64,000 nucleotides of DNA from Acidobacteriota bacterium (GTDB lineage Bacteria > Acidobacteriota > Thermoanaerobaculia > UBA5066 > Gp7-AA6): assembly GCA_027307335.1 (NCBI GenBank), contig DAHUXD010000051.1, positions 56,884 through 120,883 on the forward strand, read 5' to 3'. The position numbers and the translations under genes were made by a program. The notes under the pieces are model-generated. The model did not search any database. It saw only the letters and a program-made list of their open reading frames with translations, and was not told where the DNA came from. This document shows, in pieces, positions 1 to 9,336 of this stretch (its first letter is position 1; each line of letters begins with the position of its first letter).

Positions 1-333
1 CCGGTCGACGCGCGGATGGAGCAGCTCGGCGGGACCGTGTTACGCCGCGCGCTCTGGCAGGTGGAGGAGCAGACTCGGCGTGAGGAGATCGCCGCGATGA
101 AGGCGGATCTCGCGCAGCTCAAGAGTGAGGCCGCGAAGGCCCATGCCGACCGCAAGGCGAAGCTCGAGAAGAAGATCTACGAGCTTGCCGCGAAAATCGA
201 CGCGCAGGACAAGAAAGCGACGGAGCGGCTGAATGCTTTCGAGGCACGCCAGAAGACGAAAAAGGCTCTGCTGAAGAAGAACGCCACGGCCGCCGGCCGG
301 GCGCTCAAGGAACTGGCGCAGACCCCGGTCTGA
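1..333 (+). CDS. C-terminal part of a DUF1269-like membrane/stress protein, truncated by the window start
   Basis: Frame is open from base 1 (PVDARMEQLGGTVLRRALWQVEEQTRREEIAAMKADLAQLK...). Aligns by eye with the C-terminus of the 1000..1701 protein (PIDDRMDAIGGTVLRRSISEVRERLHQEDVTAMKADIAQMK). Confidence 0.7.
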   Translation, partial: PVDARMEQLGGTVLRRALWQVEEQTRREEIAAMKADLAQLKSEAAKAHADRKAKLEKKIYELAAKIDAQDKKATERLNAFEARQKTKKALLKKNATAAGRALKELAQTPV

Positions 334-362
334 CGCCGGACGGCAAGAAGGAGGAAATCGAA

Positions 363-953
363 ATGCTCTCCGAAGATGTTCACAAGGCGTTTCAGCGGGG
401 ATGGTGGGGCCTCGTCATCCGTGGCCTACTCGCCATCGCCCTCGGCATCCTCGTCCTGGTGCGGCCCCTCGAGTCCGTCGCCGCGTTCGCCCTGCTCATC
501 GCGATCTGGGCGATCTTCGGCGGGATCACGGAAATCGTCCACGCGATCGACCTGCGGCAGGTCTTCGCCTCCTGGTGGGTGATGCTGCTCGGCGGGCTCG
601 TGAGTGTGAGCTTCGGCGTGGCCGCCCTGTATTACTACCCCGGTCTCTCCCTGGCGTTCGCCGTGACATGGACGAGCTTCTGGCTCATGTTCTCGGGGAT
701 CCTCGGCATCGCAGCCGCCATCACGGAGTATCGGCTGGGCGTCTCGTGGGGATGGACGCTCGCGTGGGGCCTGGTCGCGATCGCCGCCGCGGTGATCGCG
801 CTCGTGTCCCCCCCCACGACGCTGGCGGCGATCATGGGCCTGATCGCGGGATTCGCGCTTGTCAGCGGCACGGTTCTCCTCATCGGCGCGTTCCGCATCC
901 GTTCGGTCGTCGGTGAGATCCGTCATTCGGTGGGGGAAATGAAGAGGGCGTGA
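363..953 (+). CDS. HdeD/DUF308 family membrane protein
   Basis: Multi-TM protein, WWGLVIRGLLAIALGILVLVRPLESVAAFALLIAIWAIFGGITEI, typical of DUF308/HdeD. Confidence 0.85.
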   Translation: MLSEDVHKAFQRGWWGLVIRGLLAIALGILVLVRPLESVAAFALLIAIWAIFGGITEIVHAIDLRQVFASWWVMLLGGLVSVSFGVAALYYYPGLSLAFAVTWTSFWLMFSGILGIAAAITEYRLGVSWGWTLAWGLVAIAAAVIALVSPPTTLAAIMGLIAGFALVSGTVLLIGAFRIRSVVGEIRHSVGEMKRA

Positions 954-999
954 CTGCCGGGTGTCCCGGCGATTCGAAGGCAAATGGAGGAGTGAAGTC

Positions 1000-1701
1000 A
1001 TGGACAGAATGCTCGTAACGGTGTTCGACGACGAGAGCAAGGCTTATGCGGGGAAGAAGGCCCTGGTGGATCTCGATCGGGAGGGAAGCATCGCTCTTTA
1101 CGGCTATGCGATCGTCCGGAAGAATGCGGACGGCACGACCAGCGTCAAGCAGAGCGACGAGCCGTTCCCGATCGGCGGTGTGAGCGGTTCGGCTCTGGGC
1201 GCGCTCATCGGAGCCCTGGGCGGTCCCGCGGGCGCGGCGATCGGCGCCACCGTCGGCCTCGTGGCGGGAGGCGCCGCGGATGTCTACAACTACGGCGTCA
1301 GCGAGGATTACTTCTACGATGTCGAGAAGGCGCTCAAGCCCGGCAAGGTCGCCGTGGTCGCGGAGATCGACGAGGACTGGACGACGCCCATCGACGATCG
1401 GATGGATGCCATCGGCGGAACGGTGCTCCGCCGTTCCATCTCGGAGGTCCGGGAGCGTCTCCATCAGGAGGACGTCACCGCGATGAAGGCCGACATCGCA
1501 CAGATGAAGGCCGAGCACGCGATGGCGCAGGCACAGCGCAGGGTGAAGTTGTCTGAGAAGATCCGACTGCTGGACTCGAAGCTCCAGGCCAAGCTCCAGA
1601 AGCAGAAGGAGCACCGCGACGCTCTCGACCGTGAGGCGAAGGCGAAGGCCGATTACATGAAGGGCCGGGCGACCGTCGCGGCGTCCCGCGCCTCCGTGTA
1701 A
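1000..1701 (+). CDS. DUF1269-like membrane protein with C-terminal coiled coil
   Basis: ATG at 1000 preceded by GGAGGAG. Glycine-rich TM hairpin (GSALGALIGALGGPAGAAIGATVGLVAGG) followed by a charged coiled coil. Confidence 0.75.
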   Translation: MDRMLVTVFDDESKAYAGKKALVDLDREGSIALYGYAIVRKNADGTTSVKQSDEPFPIGGVSGSALGALIGALGGPAGAAIGATVGLVAGGAADVYNYGVSEDYFYDVEKALKPGKVAVVAEIDEDWTTPIDDRMDAIGGTVLRRSISEVRERLHQEDVTAMKADIAQMKAEHAMAQAQRRVKLSEKIRLLDSKLQAKLQKQKEHRDALDREAKAKADYMKGRATVAASRASV

Positions 1702-1739
1702 GGCGAGAGCCATCGTGGCGGACTCACAGGCGGGCGGGC

Positions 1740-2198
1740 GTTCTCGGGGTCGTCGCCCTCGCGGGCGTGGTCCTGGGGGCGTCGCCCGCCTCCCAGAATT
1801 CCGGGTCCGAGCGTCCGGCAACGGATCTGGAGCTCGTGATGGGTCAGTCGATGTTCGAAGAGCTCGTGAAACGGGCCGAGGTGATCGAGTCGTCGCCGCT
1901 TTACGACACCCTGCTGCCCGTGATCGAGCCGATCCTGAGGACGGCTCAGCCGCAGTATCCGTACCCCTTCAAGGTCTATCTGGTCCACGAGCCCGCCCCC
2001 AATGCGTTCGCGACGCCGGGCGGGAACGTCTACGTCACGGATGCGCTCCTCTATTTCGCGAAGAACAAGGAGCAGCTCGTGGGCACGCTCTGCCACGAGA
2101 TGGCCCATACGATCCATCACGATTCGATGGAGATGCTCGCGAAACGAGAGCGGGTCGCACGAGCGGAGCTCGGAGCCGCGATCCTTCTGGGCCGCTGA
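1740..2198 (+). pseudogene. M48-type zinc metallopeptidase fragment, probably decayed
   Basis: Contains HEMAH (HExxH) but stops 143 aa after the first available start (GTG 1767), before the downstream Glu ligand region. The signal-peptide-like sequence VLGVVALAGVVLGASPAS extends upstream of any start codon in this frame. Confidence 0.55.
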
Positions 2199-2270
2199 TC
2201 TCGTCGAGCGTGAGATCTTCCTCAACTCGGAATCGGCGGACGCTGTCGACCGAAAGTCCTCGCCCCGGGC

Positions 2271-3209
2271 TCAAGCCGCCTCGATCCGGCTCATCCACTC
2301 CTGAACGAGGTTGTACGCGACGGCGAGAAGCGTCGGCCCGATGAAGAGGCCGAGGAAACCGAAGGCGAGGATGCCGCCGACGACGCCGAGAAAGATCAGC
2401 GCCATCGGCGCGTCGACGCCCTTGCCGATCAGGATCGGGCGCACGACGTTCTCGGCGCCGCCGACGACCACGATGCTCCAGATGGCGAGGAAGATCGCGC
2501 GGCCGGTCGAGCCGTTCGCGCCGAGCCAGAGCGCGGCGGGAAGCCAGAGGAGGGCCGGGCCCATGGGGATGACGGACAGGAAGAACGTCGCCATGCCGAG
2601 GACGAACACGCCCGGAACGCCGGCGATGGCGAAGCCGATCATCGCCAGGACCGCCTGGACGGCGCAGGTCCCGAGGAGGCCGCGGAACACCCCGCGCACC
2701 GTCGAGCGGACGACGGCGACCTGTCTCCGGCCGGTCTCGCCGCCGAGGCGCAGGGCGACCCGATCGACGGCGCGGGCGACCTCGGCGCTGCGGACGTAGA
2801 GAAGACCCGCGATGACGACCGCCAGCGCGAACTGGAGAATTCCCGCGCTGACGCCGCCGGCCGCGGCGACCAGGAAGTCCTTCGCCGGTCCGACGACCGG
2901 CCGGAGATCCCGGCGGAAAACTTCGGGATCGGCGGCCCAGACCTGCCACTTCGCGTCGGCGGCCCGGCCGACGAGAGGCACGGTGCCGAGCCATGCCGGC
3001 GGCTCCCGCAGTCCGCCCGAGAGCATTTCCCGGACGCGATCGACGACGTTGGGAGTTCCACCGGCGAGCCGCAGGGCGAACGCCGTGATCGGGACGAAGA
3101 GGACGGCCGCGATCGTGAGACCGGCGAGCGTCGCGGCGAGTTTTCTCCGGCCGCGGACGAGCCGGAGAAACTTCTCGAAGAGTCCGCGGGTCGACAGCGA
3201 GAGGATCAC
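2271..3209 (-). CDS. AI-2E family transporter/permease (start unresolved; coding signal extends to ~3380)
   Basis: Hydrophobic protein with AI-2E-like C-terminus (LIFLGVVGGILAFGFLGLFIGPTLLAVAYNLVQEWM). TM1 is encoded upstream of the first canonical start. Confidence 0.8.
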   Translation of the reverse strand: MILSLSTRGLFEKFLRLVRGRRKLAATLAGLTIAAVLFVPITAFALRLAGGTPNVVDRVREMLSGGLREPPAWLGTVPLVGRAADAKWQVWAADPEVFRRDLRPVVGPAKDFLVAAAGGVSAGILQFALAVVIAGLLYVRSAEVARAVDRVALRLGGETGRRQVAVVRSTVRGVFRGLLGTCAVQAVLAMIGFAIAGVPGVFVLGMATFFLSVIPMGPALLWLPAALWLGANGSTGRAIFLAIWSIVVVGGAENVVRPILIGKGVDAPMALIFLGVVGGILAFGFLGLFIGPTLLAVAYNLVQEWMSRIEAA

Positions 3210-3383
3210 GCCCCAGAGAAAAGCGGTCAGGAAGGGGCGGACGACCAGGTAGCAGCCGATGAGGAGGAGGACGATCGCGGCGAAGACGGCGTACCGCTCG
3301 TAGTCGCGGGCGCGAGCGGCCGACTCCGCGGGACGGGCGGTGGGCGTGCCGGAGTCGGTGGCCGTCGTCCGGGCTCCTCGCCG

Positions 3384-4847
3384 CTAGGGTTTCGCCGCCG
3401 GCGGCGGAGCGGTCTGGGCGGCCGGCGAGAACCAGGTGGGACTCGAGCTGTCGGGCTGGATGTTCCAGCCTCCGCCGAGCGCCTTGTAGATGTTGACGTA
3501 GTCGATCAGGAGGTTCACCTGGGAGAGGACGCGCGCGGACTCCGCCGGGTAGAGCAGCTGCATCGCGTAGAGGACCTCGAAGTAGTTCGCGAGGCCGGTG
3601 TTGTAGCGCAGCGTCGACAGGCGGACCATCTCGCGGTACGAGTTCGCGGTGCGCGTCAACTGGGCCAGGCTCGCGGCGATCTTCGTGCGCGCGTAGAGGA
3701 CGGTGGTCGTTTCGGCGAAGGCGCCCGTCACCGTCTGCTCGTACTGCGTCTTCGCCTGCTCCCACTGCGCGAAGGCGACGTCGTACTCGCTGCGGAGCTG
3801 GCCGCCGTGGAAGAGGGGGCCGAGGAGCCCGGCCGCGATCGTCCAGGTCTTGCCCGCGGGGTAGAGGTTGCTGACGTCGGGGCTGACGGCGCCGAATAGA
3901 CCGGTCAGGCTGATCTGGGGAAAGAAGTTCGCGGTCGCCACGCCGACGAGGGCGTTCGACGCGATCAGGTTCTGCTCGGCCTGCTGGATGTCGGGCCGGC
4001 GCTCGAGGAGGCTCGACGGCAGGCCGGCCGGGACCTCGGGCGGCACCGGCTGCTGGGAGATCCCGAGCCCCCGCTTCACGGGGCCGGGGTCGCGCCCGAG
4101 CAGGAGGTTGAGGCTGTTCTCCGTCGCCTCGATCTGCCGCTCGAACTCCGGGATCTGCGAGGCCACCTGCGCGAGCGCGGCCTCCGCGTAGGAGGTCTCG
4201 AGCGCGGAGGCGGCTCCCTCCTGGAGCTTGCGGTTGAAGAGGTCGTAGGTCTCCTGGAAGGCCGCCACCGTTTCGTTCGCGATCGCCAGCTGCTCGTCGA
4301 GACCGCGGAGGATGAAGTACGTGGTCGCGACCTCGGCGACGAGCGACAGGAGCACGCCGCGCCGCGCCTCCTCGCTTGCGAGGTACTGCGCCTTCGCCGC
4401 CTCGTTGAGCCGCCGGATCCGGCCCCAGACGTCGAGCTCCCAGCCGAAGTTGACGTTGACTGAGTTGAGGTTTCCCGTCGCGGTGCTGAAGGGGACGACG
4501 AACTGCGAGTTGCGCCCGCGAGACCACTGGCCGCCGTAGTTGATCTGCGGGAAGAACTCCGAGCGCGCGATGCCCGCGCGGGCGCGCGCCTCGTCCACCC
4601 GCTCCGCCGCGAGCGCCACGTCGTAGTTGCCGGCGAGTGCCTGGTCGATGAGCTCGTTCAGGGTCGGATCGCGGAACAGCTCCCACCACGGCTCGTCGGC
4701 GAGCGAGGCGGCTGGCGCCGGCGGTCCCTGCACGTCGCGGTAGACGTCGGGAGCCGTGACGGGCGGCTGCTTGTAGTTGGGGCCGACGGCGCAGCCGGTC
4801 AGGAGCGCGAGGGCGAGCGCGGAGGCGACGAGGGTCTTCATCGTCAC
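3384..4847 (-). CDS. RND efflux outer-membrane lipoprotein (NodT/OprM-like)
   Basis: Lipoprotein signal [18 protein letters not shown] plus OMF motifs ([35 protein letters not shown]). Confidence 0.95.
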   Translation of the reverse strand: MTMKTLVASALALALLTGCAVGPNYKQPPVTAPDVYRDVQGPPAPAASLADEPWWELFRDPTLNELIDQALAGNYDVALAAERVDEARARAGIARSEFFPQINYGGQWSRGRNSQFVVPFSTATGNLNSVNVNFGWELDVWGRIRRLNEAAKAQYLASEEARRGVLLSLVAEVATTYFILRGLDEQLAIANETVAAFQETYDLFNRKLQEGAASALETSYAEAALAQVASQIPEFERQIEATENSLNLLLGRDPGPVKRGLGISQQPVPPEVPAGLPSSLLERRPDIQQAEQNLIASNALVGVATANFFPQISLTGLFGAVSPDVSNLYPAGKTWTIAAGLLGPLFHGGQLRSEYDVAFAQWEQAKTQYEQTVTGAFAETTTVLYARTKIAASLAQLTRTANSYREMVRLSTLRYNTGLANYFEVLYAMQLLYPAESARVLSQVNLLIDYVNIYKALGGGWNIQPDSSSPTWFSPAAQTAPPPAAKP

Positions 4848-7800
4848 TTCCCTCCGCCTGCCGGGCTCGGGTGCGGCTCGGGCGTCGCGCCGGGCGCGGC
4901 GGCCTCGTCCTTCTTACCCCGATGGGCCAGCTTCTCGATCATCACGAAGAGCGAGGGGATGATGAAGATCGCGATTCCGGTCGCCGCCAGCATGCCCGCG
5001 ATGACGACCGTCCCGAGGATCTTCCGCGACTCGGCGCCGGAGCCCGAGGCGCGCCAGAGCGGCACGCATCCGAGAATGAACGCGAACGAAGTCATCAGGA
5101 TCGGGCGGAGGCGCAGGCGCGCGCCCTCCAGCGCCGCGTCCACGATGGTCTTGCCCTCCTTCAGCTGCAGCAGGGCGAACTCGACGATGAGGATCGCGTT
5201 CTTCGCCGCGAGGCCGATCAGCATGATCAGGCCGATCTGGGCATACACGTCGAGGTCGAACTTCCGCCCGAAGAGCCCGAGGAACGCGCCGAGGACCGCG
5301 ACCGGAACGGTCAAGAGCACGGAAAACGGCAGCGACCAGCTCTCGTAGAGCGCCGCGAGAATCAGGAACACGAAGATGAAGGACATGAGGAAGACCATGC
5401 CGCCCGTCCCCTCCGCCGCCTTCTCCTGGTAGGACAGGTCGCCCCACGCGTACCCCATCTCGCGCGGGAGGACCTCCTTCGCGACCGCCTCGAGCGCCGC
5501 CATCGCCTGGCCCGAGCTGTAGCCCGGCGCGGCGTTGCCCACGATCTTGGCGGCGTTGTAGAGGTTGAAGTGCATGGCGTACTCGGGACCCGAGACGTCC
5601 TTCGTCGTCATGAGCGCGGACAGTGGGACCATGTTGCCCGAGTCGTTTCGGACGAAGTAATTGGCGACCTGCTCGCGGTGCGTCCGGTCCGCACCCTCGG
5701 CCTGGAGGAAGACCATCCACTGGAGGCCGAACCGGTTGAACTGGTTGAGGTACAGACCGCCCAGATACGCCTGGAGCGTCTGATACACGTCGCCGAGCGG
5801 CACGCCCTGCTTCAGGACCTTGTCGCGGTTGACGTCGGCGAAGACCTGCGGCACGCCGTAGGAGAAGAGCGGGACGGGGCGCTGGAGCTCCGGACGCTTG
5901 GCGCACGCCGCGATGAACTTCTGGACGTTCTGCGCCAGGAAGTCGATCGAGCCGCCCGAGAGATCCTGGAGCCAGAAGGAGAACCCGCCCGACTGGCCGA
6001 GACCCGGGATCGCGGGCGGCGGGAAGGCGAAGGCCGTGCCCTCGGGAAACCCGACGGCGAGCTCGCCGTTCAACTTCTGCATGATGGCGGTGGCGTTGAG
6101 CTCGGGCGCCTCGCGCTCGTGCCACGGTTTCAAGCCGACGAACGCGAAGGCGTAGTACGTGGCGTTGGTCTGCGCGAGCAGGCTGTAGCCGACGATAGAC
6201 GTGACGTACTCGACGCCGGGCGTCTTCTGGAGGATGGCCTCGACCCGCCGCGCCGCCTCGTTGGTCCGCTCGAAGGACGACGCGTTCGGGAGCGTCATGT
6301 TGAAGAAGAAGTACCCCTGGTCCTCCGTCGGCAGGAAGCTCGTCGGCAGCCGCTTGCCCGCGAATCCGTCGGCGAAGACGAAGCCGAGGAGGATCAGGAT
6401 CGTGAGGAACGCCTTTCGGACGAGCGCGTGCGAGAGGTCGACGTAGCCGCCGGTCATCTTCAGGAAAACGTCGTTGAACCACTGGAAGAAACGGGCGAGC
6501 GGGCCCTTGCCCTCCTTGCGGGGACGCAGCAGCATCGCGGCGAGCGCGGGGGAGAGTGTCAGCGCGTTGAACGCCGAGATCAGGACGGAGATCGCGATCG
6601 TGACCGCGAACTGCTTGTTGAGGCGTCCCTGGATGCCGCCCATGAAGGCGACCGGGATGAACACGGCGGAGAGGACGAGTGCGATGCCGACGACCGGCCC
6701 CGATACCTCCTCCATCGCCTTGAACGTGGCGTCCTTGGGGGAGAGTCCGTGCTCGATGTGGTGCTCGACGGCCTCGACGACGACGATCGCGTCGTCGACC
6801 ACGAGGCCGAACAGCGACAGCGTATTGATCGAGAAGCCGAGCATCGGGAAGACGGCGAAGGTGCCGATGAGCGAGACGGGCACCGCGATCATGGGGATCA
6901 GGGTCGCGCGCCAGTTCTGGAGGAACAGGAAGACGACGATGATGACGAGCACCATCGCCTCGAGGAGCGTGTGCTCGATCTCCTTCATGCCCTCCGTGAC
7001 GGGCAGCGTCGTGTCGAGGGAGATGGTGTAGTCGAGGTCCGACGGGAACTTCAGCTTCAGCTGCTCGAGGGCCGTCCGGATGCCGGTGGCGACCGCGATC
7101 GCGTTCGAGCCGGGCGTCTGGTACAGGGCGATCGCCGCCGTCGGCTGGCCGTTCATGCGCGCGCTCTGGGAGTACGAGAGGTTGCCGAGCTCGATCCGCG
7201 AGACGTCCTTCAGGCGCACGACGGAGCCGTCGGGATTCGCGCGCACGACGATCTCGCCGAACTCCTCGGGCGTCGAGAGACGGCCCTGCGCGCGCACGGC
7301 GTATGTCATCTCCTGCCCCTTCGGCCCCGGCTGTCCGCCGATCTGGCCGGCGGGATTCACCGTGCTCTGCTTCGAGACGGCCTGGTAGAGGTCGGGCACC
7401 GTCAGGCCGAGCTTCGCGAGGAGGTCCGGCTTGACCCAGATGCGCATCGCGTAGTTGCCGGCGCCGAAGATCGTGATCTGGCCCACGCCCGGAACGCGGT
7501 AGAGGGGGTTGTTCATCGTGATCGAGGCGTAGTTGGCGAGGAACAGCGCGTCGTAGCTGCCCTTCGGCGAGTAGAGCGAGACGACGAGCAGCGGAATGCC
7601 CATCGACTGCTGCACGGTCATGCCGTAGTTGACGACCGAGGACGGCAGGCTCGCCGTCGCCTGCGAGAGGCGGTTCTGCGTGTTGACCTGGTCGATGTCC
7701 ACGTCCGAGTCGATGTCGAACGTGACCTGCAGGAGCATCGTGCCGTTGTTCGAGTTGATGCTCTGCATGTAGAGCATCTTCTTGACGCCGTTCATCTGCT

Positions 7801-7999
7801 GCTCGATCGGCGTCGCCACGGCGTTCTGGATCGTCATCGCGTCCGCCCCGGTGTACGTCGCGTTGACCGAGATCATCGGCGGCGCGATGTTGGGGAACTG
7901 CGCGATCGGCAGGTCCTTCATGGCCACGAGTCCGGCGAGGACCGTGATGATCGCGATGACGATCGCGACGATCGGACGGTTGATGAAGAACTTGGCCAC
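4844..7999 (-). CDS. RND efflux inner-membrane transporter (AcrB/MexB, HAE1 family)
   Basis: 1051 aa, [45 protein letters not shown]-type overlap with the OMF gene. Confidence 0.97.
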   Translation of the reverse strand: MAKFFINRPIVAIVIAIITVLAGLVAMKDLPIAQFPNIAPPMISVNATYTGADAMTIQNAVATPIEQQMNGVKKMLYMQSINSNNGTMLLQVTFDIDSDVDIDQVNTQNRLSQATASLPSSVVNYGMTVQQSMGIPLLVVSLYSPKGSYDALFLANYASITMNNPLYRVPGVGQITIFGAGNYAMRIWVKPDLLAKLGLTVPDLYQAVSKQSTVNPAGQIGGQPGPKGQEMTYAVRAQGRLSTPEEFGEIVVRANPDGSVVRLKDVSRIELGNLSYSQSARMNGQPTAAIALYQTPGSNAIAVATGIRTALEQLKLKFPSDLDYTISLDTTLPVTEGMKEIEHTLLEAMVLVIIVVFLFLQNWRATLIPMIAVPVSLIGTFAVFPMLGFSINTLSLFGLVVDDAIVVVEAVEHHIEHGLSPKDATFKAMEEVSGPVVGIALVLSAVFIPVAFMGGIQGRLNKQFAVTIAISVLISAFNALTLSPALAAMLLRPRKEGKGPLARFFQWFNDVFLKMTGGYVDLSHALVRKAFLTILILLGFVFADGFAGKRLPTSFLPTEDQGYFFFNMTLPNASSFERTNEAARRVEAILQKTPGVEYVTSIVGYSLLAQTNATYYAFAFVGLKPWHEREAPELNATAIMQKLNGELAVGFPEGTAFAFPPPAIPGLGQSGGFSFWLQDLSGGSIDFLAQNVQKFIAACAKRPELQRPVPLFSYGVPQVFADVNRDKVLKQGVPLGDVYQTLQAYLGGLYLNQFNRFGLQWMVFLQAEGADRTHREQVANYFVRNDSGNMVPLSALMTTKDVSGPEYAMHFNLYNAAKIVGNAAPGYSSGQAMAALEAVAKEVLPREMGYAWGDLSYQEKAAEGTGGMVFLMSFIFVFLILAALYESWSLPFSVLLTVPVAVLGAFLGLFGRKFDLDVYAQIGLIMLIGLAAKNAILIVEFALLQLKEGKTIVDAALEGARLRLRPILMTSFAFILGCVPLWRASGSGAESRKILGTVVIAGMLAATGIAIFIIPSLFVMIEKLAHRGKKDEAAAPGATPEPHPSPAGGGK

Positions 8000-8002
8000 G
8001 GG

Positions 8003-9202
8003 TCAGCTCCCGGTCGTGGGCGAGGCGGGCTTCGCTTCGGCGGCGGGCGCGGTTTCGGCGGCGGCCGCCTCGGGCTTGACTTCCATGCCGGGTTTCACCT
8101 TCTGCAGGCCCTCGACGATGACCCTGTCGCCGGGCGAGAGCCCCTTCTCGACCACCCAGAGGCTGCCCACCCGGGGGCCGGGCTGGACCGCTTTGATCTC
8201 GACCTTGTTGTCGGGGCCGACGACCCCGACCTGGAAGACGCCCTGGAGCTCCGAGACGGCGCGCTGCGGCACGAGGAGCGCACCCTTCCTGGTCTCGACG
8301 GCCATGCGGACTTTTCCGTACTGGCCGGGGCGCAGGATGTTCTCGGGATTCGGGAAGACGCCCGCGATCTGAATCGTCCCGGTCTTGACGTCGATCTCGC
8401 GCCCCGCGAGGTATCCCTTGCCCCGGTGCGGATAGACCGATCCGTCGGCGAGGAGGAGCTCGAGATCGCCCGGCTCCGACTTCGCCCTGGTGTTGCCGTC
8501 GAGCAACCGCGTCATCGGCCCGTGCTTGGCGACCCACGCCATGTACTCCTGCTCGCTCGGATTGAAGTAGACCTTGATGGGGTCGACCTGCGAGACCGTC
8601 GTCATGACCGTGTTCGGATTGATGAGGTCGCCGACCTGAGCCTTGGCGACGCCGGAGACGCCGCCGATCGGCGAGACGACCTTGCACCAGCCGAGATTCA
8701 GCTGCGCCTTCTCGAGGGCGGCCTGCGTCGCCTCGACGTTCGCTTGCGCCGTCCGCTCCTTCGTCTCGGCGTCGTCCAGTTCCTGCTGGCTGATGGCCTT
8801 TTCGGCGGCGAGGGGCCGGTACCGCGCGACCGTCGTCTTCGCGTTGGCGAGCATGGCCTGGTACTGCGAGAGGTTCCCCTTCGCCTGGTCGTAGGCCGCC
8901 TGGAAAGAGCGCGGATCGATCTCGAAGAGGGTGTCGCCGGCCTGGACCACCGAGCCCTCTTTGTAGGTCTGCTTGAGGAGATAGCCCTCGACCTGGCTGC
9001 GGATCTGCGCGTTGACGAAACCGTCGAGAACGCCGATCCACTCCTTGTAGATCGGGACGTCCTGCTGGACGACCGGCGCGACGGCGACGACGGGAGGCGG
9101 CATCACCGGTGCCGCCTTCTTGGCGCAGCCGGGGGTGAGAGCGACCGTCGCGGTCAGAGCCGCGATGAAGAGGCGGCGAAACCCGGAAGCTCTCAGCGCC
9201 AT
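8003..9202 (-). CDS. RND efflux periplasmic adaptor (AcrA/MexA-like membrane fusion protein)
   Basis: Lipoprotein-like N-terminus (ALTPGCAKK); VEGYLLKQTYKEGSVVQAGDTLFEIDPRSFQA hairpin/lipoyl region; adjacent to the RND pump. Confidence 0.95.
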   Translation of the reverse strand: MALRASGFRRLFIAALTATVALTPGCAKKAAPVMPPPVVAVAPVVQQDVPIYKEWIGVLDGFVNAQIRSQVEGYLLKQTYKEGSVVQAGDTLFEIDPRSFQAAYDQAKGNLSQYQAMLANAKTTVARYRPLAAEKAISQQELDDAETKERTAQANVEATQAALEKAQLNLGWCKVVSPIGGVSGVAKAQVGDLINPNTVMTTVSQVDPIKVYFNPSEQEYMAWVAKHGPMTRLLDGNTRAKSEPGDLELLLADGSVYPHRGKGYLAGREIDVKTGTIQIAGVFPNPENILRPGQYGKVRMAVETRKGALLVPQRAVSELQGVFQVGVVGPDNKVEIKAVQPGPRVGSLWVVEKGLSPGDRVIVEGLQKVKPGMEVKPEAAAAETAPAAEAKPASPTTGS

Positions 9203-9336
9203 ATGAAGTCCTCCCGCGAACTCGAAAAAATCCCGATGAACTCTGGCCGGAATATATCCCGGCGAGACACCTCACCCCGCGAAAGACCCGTTGGCGTCGG
9301 TGTCCCTGATGAAGACGACGAGCGGGACAAAGCGCC

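Noticed and set aside
2196-2198. TGA ending the M48 fragment as another Sec codon
   Set aside because: Read-through gives only a few residues before another stop, with no CxxC-type context; gene decay is a better explanation.
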